Shown: one piece after another, positions 7,763-17,099 of the stretch
Position numbering within the stretch: the stretch's first letter is position 1
Layout of the letters: every line of letters begins with the position of its first letter
Origin: Methanobrevibacter curvatus
Lineage (GTDB): Archaea > Methanobacteriota > Methanobacteria > Methanobacteriales > Methanobacteriaceae
Direction of reading: 5' to 3'
NCBI RefSeq assembly: GCF_001639295.1
Contig: NZ_LWMV01000011.1
Span: 1 to 38,879, forward strand
Length of the DNA: 38,879 nucleotides
Position numbers and translations under genes: made by a program
The notes under the pieces: generated by a model
What the model saw: the letters and a program-made list of their open reading frames with translations, nothing else
What the model was told of the DNA's origin: nothing
The model's database searches: none

Positions 7763-9194
7763 ATTATCATTTGTATTTTTTTTATAGATTTAATATTAAT
7801 TTTTTTCTTAATTTTTTTCATGTATTTTGTAAACATTTAAGTTAGGTATTATTATTAAATATAGTGGTAATTGTATTTAATATTATAATTAATATGGATA
7901 TATTTATAATGTCTTTTTTAAAATTTATTTTAATTTTGATTAATAAGTTTAATTTAGTTTTTTAAACATTTAATTTTTAAATGAATTTTTATAAAGTCAT
8001 TTTCATTTAATTTTTTAAATTTTTTAAATTTTCTACTTTTTTATAAATTATTATATTTTTTTATAAACTTTTATAAATTCTTATAAATTTTTATAAATTC
8101 TTATAAATTCTTATAATTTTTTTATAAATTGTATAAATCATTATAAATTCTTATTTTCCTTATTTTCTTTTTTTAGATATTAATTTCATCTTTTTTAATG
8201 ATTTAACTATGAAGTTATCTTTTAATTTTTTTTTAAGATTTTTATAATTGTTTTTATGTTTTCAGCAATTTAAAACATTCTTAAAGTAAATTCATAAAAT
8301 GGATTTTATATGAAATTTTATTCTAATAATCCTTGATTACTTGTTTTTTCTTTATTTGCCTTTTATAAGGGATATATAGAATTATATGATTAAAAGTATA
8401 ACTTATTGTTTTTCATTAGATTAAGATTATTTCATGTTAATTTTATTGAATTTTAGCTTGATTTTCTGAAATTAACATAATTTGTTCTTTTTTTATCAAA
8501 TTTATAGTATTATAACCTTTCTTTTTTTTTAATTTTTTTAATTTTTTATTCTGCTTTTTTATCTTGTTTATTTTTTTTAAAAAAATTTTTAATATTTGAA
8601 AAAATATGAATTTTTAAGTTCAATTTAATCGTATTTTTTAATTTAATCTTCTATTTAATCAATTTTAGCCATTTATTTTCTTTAAAATCGAGTTTATTAA
8701 ATATTGATTATTAGAGCTTTTTTATAAAAAATCTAAGTTTTTAGACCTTATTGAAACTTAAAAAGCTTATCATATACCTTTTTGTTTTCATTTTAACTAA
8801 TTATTCAATTACCTTTAATCAATCTTTTTTTGGCTAAAAAACCTCTATTTGGTCTTTTTTTAATTTTTTTTTCAAAACCTTTATATATGAAGTTTCAAAG
8901 AATATAGTAAAAGATTTGCTACATCTTGAAAAATAAGAAATTTATTATTTTATTATTTTCGAAGATATTTTTTTATTTTATTTTCAAGAAATTTTTGAGA
9001 TTTGTAAAATATTAATATTATAAGACTTTTCATATAAGTTTTCATAATAAGTTTTTATAATATTTTTTTATACCATACAATCTAATAATTTTATTGTCAT
9101 TTTTTCTATATTTTATTATTTTTTAAAATATCCCTTTTTTGCAATGCCTCAAAAATTTTTTAGTAATTTTTCCATAATTTAATATCTTCTACAA
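7763..9194. other. Long AT-rich gene-free stretch
   Basis: About 1.4 kb of nearly pure A/T. Around 8040-8130 a TTATAAATTC-like motif recurs every ~11 bases. A promoter-like TTTATATATG lies at 8880-8889. I see no tRNA, no GC-rich structured RNA, and no ORF of credible composition. Confidence 0.6.
8880..8889 (+). promoter_or_regulatory. Possible TATA box of the secreted protein gene
   Basis: TTTATATATG fits an archaeal TATA box. If used, transcription starts near 8910 and the secreted-protein gene would have a leader of about 350 bases, holding the mini-ORF at 9195. Confidence 0.3.
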
Positions 9195-9254
9195 ATGAAC
9201 GAAATGATTTTTGTGATTTCTGCATTTGTATTATTTTTTCTTCTTGTAGCATGA
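9195..9254 (+). CDS. Hydrophobic 19-codon leader ORF
   Basis: Encodes MNEMIFVISAFVLFFLLVA and a TGA. The TGA overlaps the GAGGTGAT ribosome site of the next gene, and the two ORFs share the same reading frame. It may couple translation to the downstream gene, or be the remains of an older upstream coding start. There is no clear ribosome site of its own. Confidence 0.25.
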   Translation: MNEMIFVISAFVLFFLLVA

Positions 9255-9263
9255 GGTGATACA

Positions 9264-10592
9264 ATTAGTCGATTCTTTAAGATCGTGCTTTTATTGACTA
9301 TTGCAATAATAGCTACAGTCTCCCTTTCTGGGGGAGTTTTTGCAGCAGATGCTGCTCAATATCATATTGATAATCAAACTTTTTCTGACTATTCTAAATA
9401 CATTAAAGCCCTTTATAATTATAAAGGGAATTCAAAAGAGGTTATATCTAAAAAACAGCATATAATTTCTCTATATAATTATAAAGGAAGCTCAAAAGCA
9501 GTTTTAAAAGAAAAAGATCAGTTACTTCCTGTAATTTATAAAATTTGGCCTAAATTAGAACCAAAATCTACACCTACTAATAATCCAAATTCAAATGCTA
9601 AAAAGTACAATGCTACAAAGATAGTTAATGGAAATGGATACAAAGATATTTCTATAGATGGAAAGAAATATACTAATTTAAAATCTTTTGTTAATGCTAT
9701 TAATTTAACTAAAAACACAACCAAAAGCATAAAAGATTTAAGAACAGATTTAATTTCTCTTTACACTTCAAAAAGTACTAATAAAGACATTAAAAAAGCC
9801 CATAATGCAATAGTTAAAGCTTATAATGAAATTGTTGCAGATAATAAAGCAAAATCTCAAAAAAATAATTCTAAGGTTTTAGGAGTGAATATTTCTGCTA
9901 AGCAATCAGTGAGTATTAATTATTATAATTCTACGGATGTTGTAAACAAAAATGGTTTTAAAAATATTTCTATTAATGGAAAAAAATATAAAACTCTAAA
10001 AGAGTTTATTGCAAATATTCTTAATTATTCTAGTTCTGATAAGGCAATTAAAGAATTAAAAGAAGACTTAGTTGATCTTTATAATTCTAAAAGTAAAGAT
10101 GAAGAAATATTGGTGGCTCATAACACCATTGTAAAGATCATTAAAGAAATTAACACCGATGAAAAAATTGCAAAAAAAGCTGCTGAAGAAGCAGAAAAGA
10201 AAAAACTAGAAGAACTTGCTAAAAAATATAAAATTCCAGTTTCTCTTGCTTCCATTTCAGGCACAGCAGGTTTAACTACTTTAATGAAGTATATAAATAA
10301 AAATTTAAATCATTACTCTGGTGGTCCTTCTACTGCTGATGGTGTGACTAAAGCTAAAGGTGGAGATTGCTGGGGATTAGCTGCTTGGGCTTCTCGTGTT
10401 TTAAAAGCCAATGGCTATGATGGTAGAGTAGTTTCTGGTGCTTCATCTGCTTCATCTAACCACAGATGGGTTCAAGTTAAACTTGATGGTAAATATGTTA
10501 ATTTTGAATCATCATTGGTTACAAAAAAATATGGAAGTAAATTTTACACAAGAACATGTGCTACTGTTAATAAAGTAATTTCTTATTTCTAA
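9264..10592 (+). CDS. Secreted repeat protein with transglutaminase-like cysteine protease domain
   Basis: The first standard start codon in frame is GTG at 9285 (435 residues), but it lacks a ribosome site and gives a signal peptide without basic residues. Seven codons upstream, GGTGATACA-ATT at 9255-9266 has the exact form of the cpgS start region (GGTGATACA-ATG), and adds ISRFFKI, the basic end a signal peptide needs. I therefore place the start at ATT 9264. In GTG numbering, the signal peptide is about 1-21. Three ~60-residue repeats follow (about 28-90, 117-180 and 220-285), possibly pseudomurein-binding-like, then a C-terminal transglutaminase-like domain with C362 (GGDCWGLA), H393 (NHRWVQV) and an acidic residue E408 in place of the usual Asp. 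Likely acts on cell-wall peptide bonds, as the PeiW/PeiP endoisopeptidases do. Function inferred. Confidence 0.75.
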   Translation: MSRFFKIVLLLTIAIIATVSLSGGVFAADAAQYHIDNQTFSDYSKYIKALYNYKGNSKEVISKKQHIISLYNYKGSSKAVLKEKDQLLPVIYKIWPKLEPKSTPTNNPNSNAKKYNATKIVNGNGYKDISIDGKKYTNLKSFVNAINLTKNTTKSIKDLRTDLISLYTSKSTNKDIKKAHNAIVKAYNEIVADNKAKSQKNNSKVLGVNISAKQSVSINYYNSTDVVNKNGFKNISINGKKYKTLKEFIANILNYSSSDKAIKELKEDLVDLYNSKSKDEEILVAHNTIVKIIKEINTDEKIAKKAAEEAEKKKLEELAKKYKIPVSLASISGTAGLTTLMKYINKNLNHYSGGPSTADGVTKAKGGDCWGLAAWASRVLKANGYDGRVVSGASSASSNHRWVQVKLDGKYVNFESSLVTKKYGSKFYTRTCATVNKVISYF

Positions 10593-10976
10593 TTGATTTT
10601 TAAGATTTTATTTTCTTTTTTTTTTATTTATTTCATTTTTTATTTATTTTTTTAATTATTTCATTTTTTAATTATTTCATTTTTTACTTCTTATTTTTTT
10701 TTAATTTCTTTTTTTTAGTTATTTTTTTCAACTTTTTTTATTAATTAATTAGTTTTTATTGCTATAGAGCAATTTTGATATGTTTTTTGATAGTATACTT
10801 TTGAATATGTCCCTCTTTCTCTATTTCTTTTATGATTTTGCTAATTTAAGATTTTTTAACATAATTTCATGAAAATTAGAAAAATATTTTTTATATTCTC
10901 TAAATAAATTAAAATTTCAATGAATTTTGTATATTTTCTTTTAAGTTGACAGAACCCTGTTTTTTTTTAAAAAAAA
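10593..10976. other. T-rich spacer
   Basis: Poly-T runs just after the secreted-protein gene are plausible terminators. TTAAGTTGACAG at 10941-10952 equals 12 bases of the terminal repeat of the IS element at 22837-24848. I see no gene. Confidence 0.4.
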
Positions 10977-10977
10977 T

Positions 10978-10987
10978 TTATATAATA
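10978..10987 (+). promoter_or_regulatory. TATA box of tpi
   Basis: TTTATATAAT preceded by an A run lies about 190 bases before the tpi start. The inferred transcript start, about 11010, is just before the 15-bp minisatellite, which would thus lie in the leader. Confidence 0.4.
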
Positions 10988-11020
10988 CTATAAATATAAA
11001 TAAATATAACTAAATTAAAT

Positions 11021-11125
11021 ATAATTAAATAAAATATAGTTAAATAAAATATAATTAAATTAAATATAATTAAATAAAATATAATTAAATAAAATATAAT
11101 TAAATAAAATATAATTAAATAAAAA
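11021..11125. repeat. 15-bp minisatellite upstream of tpi
   Basis: Seven units of ATAATTAAATAAAAT (starting 11021, then every 15 bases); units 2, 3 and 7 carry one change each. It ends 45 bases before the tpi ATG. Confidence 0.9.
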
Positions 11126-11170
11126 TGATTTTTTTTAATTATAATAATTTTTCTTTTAAGGAGATGTATA

Positions 11171-11848
11171 ATGTCTAAAATTAAAACTCCCATTGTTATA
11201 TTAAATTTTAAAACTTATTTGGAATCTAGTGGCAGTAAAGCTCTTAATTTAGCAAAAGCATTGGAAAGTGTCAGTGATGAAACTGGAATTTCAATGATTG
11301 CAGCGGTTCAAACTGTTGATATCAATAGAATTGTGGAAGAAACAAATATTCCTATTTTGGCACAAAGCATTGATGCTATTAGTCCTGGAGGACATACTGG
11401 ATCAAACTTAATAGAAAATTTCATTGAAAATGGGATTTCTGGAACTTTAATAAATCATTCTGAAAATAGATTAACATTGGCAGACATTGATGTGATTGTT
11501 AAATCTACAAATGAAAAAAACTTGCTTTCTGTTGTATGCACTAATAATGTAAGTACAAGCATGGCTGCAGCGGTTTTAAACCCTTCCTTTGTCGCTGTAG
11601 AGCCACCTGAGCTAATAGGTTCTGGAATTTCAGTTTCACAAGCAGAACCAGAGGTTGTTGAGGGCACAGTTTTAAATGTTAGCAATGCAAATAAAGATGT
11701 TAAGGTTTTATGTGGGGCAGGAATTTCTACTGGTGATGATATGAAAGCAGCTCTGGATTTAGGTGCTGAAGGAGTTTTGCTGGCTTCAGGAATAATTTTA
11801 GCTGAAAATCCTAAAACTGCATTGTTAGATTTAGTAAGTAAGATATAA
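11171..11848 (+). CDS. tpiA: Triosephosphate isomerase, archaeal type
   Basis: 225 residues, the short archaeal length (bacterial enzymes have ~250). Interconverts glyceraldehyde-3-phosphate and dihydroxyacetone phosphate, mainly in gluconeogenesis here. NFKTY supplies the substrate lysine K14, INHSE the electrophile H96, and AVEPPELIGSG the catalytic base E144 just before the mobile loop. GAGIS and VLLASGI are the phosphate-binding ends. A strong AAGGAGATG precedes the ATG. Phosphoglycerate kinase follows 140 bases on, and the two may be co-regulated. Confidence 0.96.
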   Translation: MSKIKTPIVILNFKTYLESSGSKALNLAKALESVSDETGISMIAAVQTVDINRIVEETNIPILAQSIDAISPGGHTGSNLIENFIENGISGTLINHSENRLTLADIDVIVKSTNEKNLLSVVCTNNVSTSMAAAVLNPSFVAVEPPELIGSGISVSQAEPEVVEGTVLNVSNANKDVKVLCGAGISTGDDMKAALDLGAEGVLLASGIILAENPKTALLDLVSKI

Positions 11849-11988
11849 TTTTATTAGTTTAAAAATATTTATTTTTTTTACTCATTATTTACTTTTCATT
11901 ATTTATTTTTCATTATTTTTTATTCATTATTTATTTTTCTCCATTTATTTCAACAAGCAAATTTATCTAAATAATTTTACAACCTGGG

Positions 11989-13209
11989 ATGAAAATGGCT
12001 GATTTTAATACAATTGATGATTTTGATGTAGAAAATAAAACAGTTCTTCTTAGAATAGATATTAATTCTCCAGTTGACCCTAATGGGGGATTTATATTAG
12101 ATGATACTAGGATGAAATTACATTCTCCTACCATTAAAGAACTTTCAGAAAAAGGGGCTAAAGTTGTAATTTTAACACATCAAAGTAGACCAGGTAAAAA
12201 TGATTTTATATCTTTAAAGGAACATGCTAAGGTTTTGTCTAAAAATTTGAATATTGATGTTTTATATATTGATTCTATTTTTTCTAATGAAGCTATTAAT
12301 AAAATAAAAAATTTAAACTCTGGAGAAATATTATTATTGGAAAATGTAAGGTTTTTTTCAGAAGAATCATTAAATGGCTCAGTGGATAAACAATCTAAGA
12401 CATTACTGATTCGTAAATTATCTCCATACATTGATATTTTTATTAATGATGCTTTTGCTACTGCTCACCGATCACAACCTTCATTAGTTGGTTTTACTAA
12501 GGTTTTACCATCTGGAGCAGGTAGATTAATGGAAAAAGAACTTACTGTTGTTGAAAACTCATTTAAAAATGTTGAAAGACCTTGTGTTTATGTATTGGGT
12601 GGAATGAAAGCAGATGATTCCATTGAAGTAATTGAAAATGTTTTAAAAAATGAATCTGCTGATTACATTTTAACTACAGGAATTGTTGCAAATATATTTC
12701 TTTTAGGTGCTGGTGTGGATATAGGTAAAGTTAATAAAGATTTTATTAAAGAAAGAGGATATTATAATTTAGTTGAAAAAGCTAGATATCTACTTAAAAC
12801 ATATAAAAAGAATATTATTTATCCTAAAGATTTAGCAATTGAAGATAATGGTAAAAGAGTGGATGTTTCAATTGATAAGATACCAAATAAGTATATTTTT
12901 GACATTGGTGTTGAAACTATTAAAGAATATGCGAAATTTATTAGAAATGCGAAAACAATATTTGCTAATGGGCCAGCAGGAGTTTTTGAAAATTCAGAAT
13001 TTGCAATAGGAACCGAAGATATTTTAAATACAATAGCTAACTCTCAAGGATTCTCTATTATTGGTGGTGGACACATTGCAGCTGCAACAAATGCTATGGG
13101 TTATGATATGCACATGAACCATATTAGCAGTGGTGGTGGGGCATGTATTACCCTTTTAGGAGGTAAAAAATTAGCAGCTGTTGAAGCTCTTAAAAATGCT
13201 AAGAAGTAG
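11989..13209 (+). CDS. pgk: Phosphoglycerate kinase
   Basis: 406 residues; the usual two-domain length. Transfers phosphate between 1,3-bisphosphoglycerate and ADP, and works backwards in gluconeogenesis. N-domain substrate residues are in RIDINSPVD and DDTRM (about 22-43), THQSRPG (about 64-70), LLENVRFF and DAFATAHRSQPS. The C-domain nucleotide site includes GPAGVFE and the GGGHIAAATN loop. Two ATGs lie six bases apart (11989 and 11995); the second gives MADFNTIDD, close to homologous N-termini, and leaves GGGATGA as its ribosome site, so 11995 is also possible. Downstream of tpi on the same strand, convergent with thiE. Confidence 0.96.
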   Translation: MKMADFNTIDDFDVENKTVLLRIDINSPVDPNGGFILDDTRMKLHSPTIKELSEKGAKVVILTHQSRPGKNDFISLKEHAKVLSKNLNIDVLYIDSIFSNEAINKIKNLNSGEILLLENVRFFSEESLNGSVDKQSKTLLIRKLSPYIDIFINDAFATAHRSQPSLVGFTKVLPSGAGRLMEKELTVVENSFKNVERPCVYVLGGMKADDSIEVIENVLKNESADYILTTGIVANIFLLGAGVDIGKVNKDFIKERGYYNLVEKARYLLKTYKKNIIYPKDLAIEDNGKRVDVSIDKIPNKYIFDIGVETIKEYAKFIRNAKTIFANGPAGVFENSEFAIGTEDILNTIANSQGFSIIGGGHIAAATNAMGYDMHMNHISSGGGACITLLGGKKLAAVEALKNAKK

Positions 13210-13347
13210 GTTTTTTTTATAATTTTTTTATCTTTTTCCATTTCTTTTATTTCTTTCTATTTTTATATTTTTATATTTTTTTCAATTTTTCTATTTCTTT
13301 TAAGCTTCTCTTTATGCTTTTTTTTAATATTTTCACAAATTTGGCTA

Positions 13348-13974
13348 TTAAAATGTTTTAAATGTTCTTAACAATTTTTGCACTGTTTTTTTTGGATTTT
13401 TACTATTCATAATTGCTGAAACAAAACATAATCCTTTTATTTTTGTATCTTTTAGTTGATGTATATTATTTTCATTTAATCCTCCAATCGCTACTACAGG
13501 AATATTAACAGAGTCTACGATATTTTTTAATTCGTTAATACTTGCTTTTTTAGCATCTTTTTTAGTTTTACTTGGAAAAATGGCTCCTGTTCCAATATAA
13601 TCTGCACCATCTTTTTCTGCTTTTATTGATTCATTAATATTTGATGCAGAAATGCCTAATATTTTTTCATCACCAATTAATTTCCTAGCTATTTTTGGTT
13701 CCATATCATTTTGACCAATGTGAACTCCATCTGCATTAATGGCTAATGCAATATCAATTCTATCATTTACAATTAATTTAATGTTATGCTTATCTGTGAT
13801 TTCTTTTAATTTGTTTGCTAATTCATAAAATTTCTTTGAAGATTTCTTTTTTTCCCTTATTTGGACTGTTGTCACTCCACCATTAATGGCTTCTTCAACA
13901 ATCTTTAAATATTCTTCATCAGTTTTATTATCACTATTTGTAATAAGATACAATGATAAATCGATTTTATTCAT
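13348..13974 (-). CDS. thiE: Thiamine-phosphate synthase
   Basis: 208 residues from the ATG at 13974. A GTG nine bases upstream is in frame, but its GTGATC is better read as the ribosome site of the ATG. Joins the pyrimidine pyrophosphate and the thiazole phosphate into thiamine phosphate. A TIM barrel with the QIREK pyrophosphate-binding motif (38-42), IVNDRIDIALAINADGVHIGQNDM, and the phosphate loops GTGAIFPSKTK and VAIGGLNENN. Length and motifs are complete. I saw no TPP riboswitch ahead of it. Single gene, divergent from the AMP-binding synthetase. Confidence 0.95.
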   Translation of the reverse strand: MNKIDLSLYLITNSDNKTDEEYLKIVEEAINGGVTTVQIREKKKSSKKFYELANKLKEITDKHNIKLIVNDRIDIALAINADGVHIGQNDMEPKIARKLIGDEKILGISASNINESIKAEKDGADYIGTGAIFPSKTKKDAKKASINELKNIVDSVNIPVVAIGGLNENNIHQLKDTKIKGLCFVSAIMNSKNPKKTVQKLLRTFKTF

Positions 13975-13983
13975 TTTGATCAC

Positions 13984-14687
13984 TTATATAACATAATATC
14001 ATGTATTTAATCAATTAAGAGTTTTTATATTTTTTAATTTTTTTCTTTATCTGTTTTCTTTTTTTATATTTTTCTTATCTTTTTTTATCTCTTTTTTTTT
14101 TTAAAAAATTTGAACAAAATCTACAAAAATAAAAATGACATAATATATTTTTTTAAAAATAAGAATTTAATATATTAATAATAGTATAATTACAATAAAT
14201 ATGAGTAAAATCAAAAAATTAGAAATAAGAAACAATAAAACTTAAATATAAGTAATTATAGATAGATAAACATATATATGGATAAATAAATATTTATTTA
14301 TTACAATTATAATTAAATTTTTCTTTACTAAAAATATTGATTTCATCCAACTTAATCTTTTCTATTTCTTATTAATGTCAAATTTTTATTAGTGTCAAAA
14401 ATTTTGCTGTTTTAGTTTTTTAGATTTTAGAGAATATTTATAAAAATTTAATTTTTCAAATTTTAAATGGCTTTAGGATCTATTTAGGATCTATGTTTTA
14501 AAAATTAAGGCATTTTGAACAATTTTTAAATTTTGAGTTTTATTAGAAAAATTATGATTTTTTTCTAAGCATAATCTTTTGATACTTTCCACATTTAATA
14601 TGGAAAACTTTATATTTTTTTAAAATAAATAATAAATAGAGAAATGATTTTTTAAAAAATATATAAATATTTATTACCTGTGATTTT
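13984..14687. other. Divergent intergenic region thiE / AMP-binding synthetase
   Basis: About 700 bases of A/T-rich DNA that must hold both promoters. TAGGATCTAT occurs twice in tandem around 14474-14494. TATATAAATA-like boxes lie near 14660, but too close to the synthetase start to be sure of. Nothing else is recognisable. Confidence 0.4.
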
Positions 14688-16703
14688 ATGCCTAAAAACT
14701 TTAATGATTTACTTATAAAGCCATCAAAGAACAATGATAACTGTAATTTCCCATGGTTAAAATTTTATCCTGAGTCTTCTCCTTTTAGTATTGATTATCC
14801 TGATGTTAGTATGTATGATTTACTTGAATTTACAGGATTAAAAATTTTAAATCAAGAAGTAATGGAATTTTTAGGGAAAAAATTTACTTTTGAAGATTTA
14901 TTTCTTGCAATAGATTGCTGTGCAAGAGGATTAATAGATTTAGGAGTTAAAAAGGGAGACAAAGTTACTGTTTGTATTCCAAATACTCCTCATGCTGTAA
15001 TTGCTTTTTATGCCATAAACAAAATTGGGGCTATTTCAAACATGGTTCATCCATTGTCTGCACCTAAGGAATTAGAACACTACATTTCAATAACAGAAAG
15101 TAAATTTTTAATTACTATAAATTTTGCTTATCACAATTTTCATAAAATCAAGGATAATGTTAATATAGAAAAAGTGGTTATTTGTAAATTAGGAAATTAC
15201 CTTAAAACTGTTCAAAGAGCTGGATATTGGACTTTTGCTGGAAGAAAAATTCCTAAAATTCCTAATAATGATTCTATTATTAAATGGAAAGATTTATTAA
15301 ATTTGGGAAAATCTCTTAAATATAATAATAGCTTAAATGAATATTCAAATAATTCTAATTCACTTAGTTTTGAATCTTCTAATTCTGGTTCTTCTAGTTC
15401 TGATTTTTCTAGTTCTAATTCTTCTGGTTCTAGCCATTCTAATTCTAACTCAATAAATTCAAACAACAATCAACTAAGTAATTATCCAAAAGAAAACTCA
15501 TTTCATGGATTTCCTAAAATTTCTTCGACAGACCCAGCAGTTATTTTATACACTGGAGGAACTACAGGTAAACAAAAAGGAGTTTTACTTTCTAATTTAA
15601 ACTTTAATGCATTGGCTCTTCAGCTAATTTCTCAAAATGAAGCTACTCTTGGAGATAAAATGATGTGCATAATGCCATTTTTCCATGGTTTTGGTTTAGG
15701 AGTTTCAATGCACACTACTCTTGTTTTTGGAGGGGAAGCCATTCTTGTTCCAAAATTTTCTGTTGAAGATTTTGCTAAAAGCTATAAAAAACACAAACCT
15801 CAATTTATTGCTGGAGTTCCAACTATGTTTGCTGCTTTAACAAAAAATAAGAAAATGATGGAATCCGATTTTTCAAATGTTAAAGGAATTTACTCTGGTG
15901 CTGACACATTACCTAATGATATTAAAGTTCAATTTGAAGAATTTATAAAAGACAGAGGAGCTGAAACTCAAATAAGAGAAGGTTATGGTTTAACTGAAAC
16001 TGTAACAGCCAGCTGTCTTACTCCTGCCAGTGAGTGTCGTTTTGGAAGCATTGGTATTCCATTTCCTGACATGATTTATAAAATTTGTAAATTAGACTCT
16101 GAAGAGCCTTGCCCATATGATGAAAATGGTGAAATATGTATTACAGGACCAAGTATAATGTTAGAGTATTATAATGAACCATATGAAACAGATTTAGTCT
16201 TAAAGAAACATTCTGATGGTAAAATGTGGATTCATACTGGTGATTTAGGCAGTATGGATAAAGATGGTTTTGTTTATTTTAAACAAAGAATTAAAAGAAT
16301 TATTAAACACTCGGGCTACTCTATTTTTCCAAGCCAAATTGAGGATGTTTTAATTAAACATTCAGCAGTTGCAAATGTTTGTGTTATAGGGGTTCCAGAT
16401 GATTATCAAATGGAGAGAATTAGAGCATATATCGTTTTAGAAGAAAAAGAAAAAAAACATATTGAGTTAAGTAATGAAATTTTCCTTAAAAGCGAGCTAT
16501 TAAATCTTTGTAAAGAATTTTTAAGTACTTGGAGTATGCCACAAGAAATTGTTTTTAGAGATGACCTTCCAGTCACAAAAGTAGGTAAAATTGATTATAA
16601 ACGCCTTGAAAATGAGGTTTTAAATGAGTTAAATAAAAATAGACTCAATATATTTAAAGATGTTAAGAATCACAATAGTAATGATGAGTCTTATCATAAT
16701 TAG
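14688..16703 (+). CDS. AMP-binding acyl-CoA synthetase-like enzyme with Ser/Asn-rich insert
   Basis: 671 residues; about 60-80 longer than typical for the family. ANL adenylate-forming enzyme: the ATP-binding P-loop is YTGGTTGKQKG (T289 to K295 at its core), then REGYGLTET, HTGDLGSMDKDGF, the hinge region RIKRIIKHSGY, and the C-terminal catalytic lysine in KVGKIDYKR. It activates a carboxylic acid, probably a fatty or aryl acid, as the AMP ester for CoA. Between the N-terminal part and the P-loop, about residues 213-265 form a low-complexity Ser/Asn tract (15325-15480) encoded by TCTAGTTCTAATTC-like repeats. GTGAT precedes the ATG. A run of nine T follows the stop. The physiological substrate in a methanogen is not evident. 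Confidence 0.88.
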   Translation: MPKNFNDLLIKPSKNNDNCNFPWLKFYPESSPFSIDYPDVSMYDLLEFTGLKILNQEVMEFLGKKFTFEDLFLAIDCCARGLIDLGVKKGDKVTVCIPNTPHAVIAFYAINKIGAISNMVHPLSAPKELEHYISITESKFLITINFAYHNFHKIKDNVNIEKVVICKLGNYLKTVQRAGYWTFAGRKIPKIPNNDSIIKWKDLLNLGKSLKYNNSLNEYSNNSNSLSFESSNSGSSSSDFSSSNSSGSSHSNSNSINSNNNQLSNYPKENSFHGFPKISSTDPAVILYTGGTTGKQKGVLLSNLNFNALALQLISQNEATLGDKMMCIMPFFHGFGLGVSMHTTLVFGGEAILVPKFSVEDFAKSYKKHKPQFIAGVPTMFAALTKNKKMMESDFSNVKGIYSGADTLPNDIKVQFEEFIKDRGAETQIREGYGLTETVTASCLTPASECRFGSIGIPFPDMIYKICKLDSEEPCPYDENGEICITGPSIMLEYYNEPYETDLVLKKHSDGKMWIHTGDLGSMDKDGFVYFKQRIKRIIKHSGYSIFPSQIEDVLIKHSAVANVCVIGVPDDYQMERIRAYIVLEEKEKKHIELSNEIFLKSELLNLCKEFLSTWSMPQEIVFRDDLPVTKVGKIDYKRLENEVLNELNKNRLNIFKDVKNHNSNDESYHN

Positions 16704-16719
16704 TCATTTTTTTTTAAAT

Positions 16720-16922
16720 GAGGCTGTCCCACAATTCAAAATTTTAAATTTTATATATTTAAAATTGGTTTTAGATTGATTAAATTTATTATAACTATTA
16801 ATTAGAATTTTATTTAGTAAAACAAATACTTAATAAGTTGTTAATTTATATTTAAATAATAATTTATTGATTAAATCAATTTTAAAGAGATTAATTTTTT
16901 CATGAAATTAATTATGGGAAAT
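16720..16922. mobile_element. MITE-like element, copy R1
   Basis: About 200 bases, from GAGGCTGTCCCACAATTC to ATTAATTATGGGA. The ends are imperfect inverted repeats and the inside is A/T-rich without an ORF. About 80% identical by eye to R2 at 17751, in the same orientation. Probably the non-autonomous derivative of an IS whose ends begin GAGGCTGTCCC. Confidence 0.65.
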
Positions 16923-16931
16923 CCTCAAATA

Positions 16932-17040
16932 TGAGGGTCGGTCAAAATTCCATATCAGTTCGTCAAAACTTAGAAAAATCCTTTGTTTAGCAAAAGAAGA
17001 AACTTTTTTTTTGAAAAAAGCTATTTTTGCCAGACCCTTA
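16932..17040. mobile_element. 109-bp foldback element with AGGGTC ends
   Basis: The left end TGAGGGTCGGTCAAAA and the right end TTTTGCCAGACCCTTA form an inverted repeat of ~16 bases with two one-base gaps. The inside is non-coding. This is a second, unrelated MITE-like element, placed directly behind R1. Confidence 0.5.
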
Positions 17041-17099
17041 ATGTGCTTAATAAAAAAATTAGAATAAAGTTTTATATATAAGACCATACATAATATTAA

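Noticed and set aside
7763-9194. Search for a structured RNA (RNase P, SRP, tRNA) in the long spacer
   Set aside because: No GC-rich island or T-arm motif is visible; an A/T-rich archaeon would show such RNAs as clear GC peaks.
10978-11193. Minus-strand ORF with repeated IIFYLI units upstream of tpi
   Set aside because: It is the 15-bp minisatellite read in a stop-free frame (15 is a multiple of three), with no start signals; an artefact of the repeat.
13975-14100. TPP riboswitch ahead of thiE
   Set aside because: No conserved CUGAGA-type element upstream on the minus strand, and such switches are very rare in archaea.
15212-15469. Minus-strand Glu/Leu-rich ORF inside the AMP-binding synthetase
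   Set aside because: Antisense shadow of the Ser/Asn repeat; the plus-strand enzyme explains the region.
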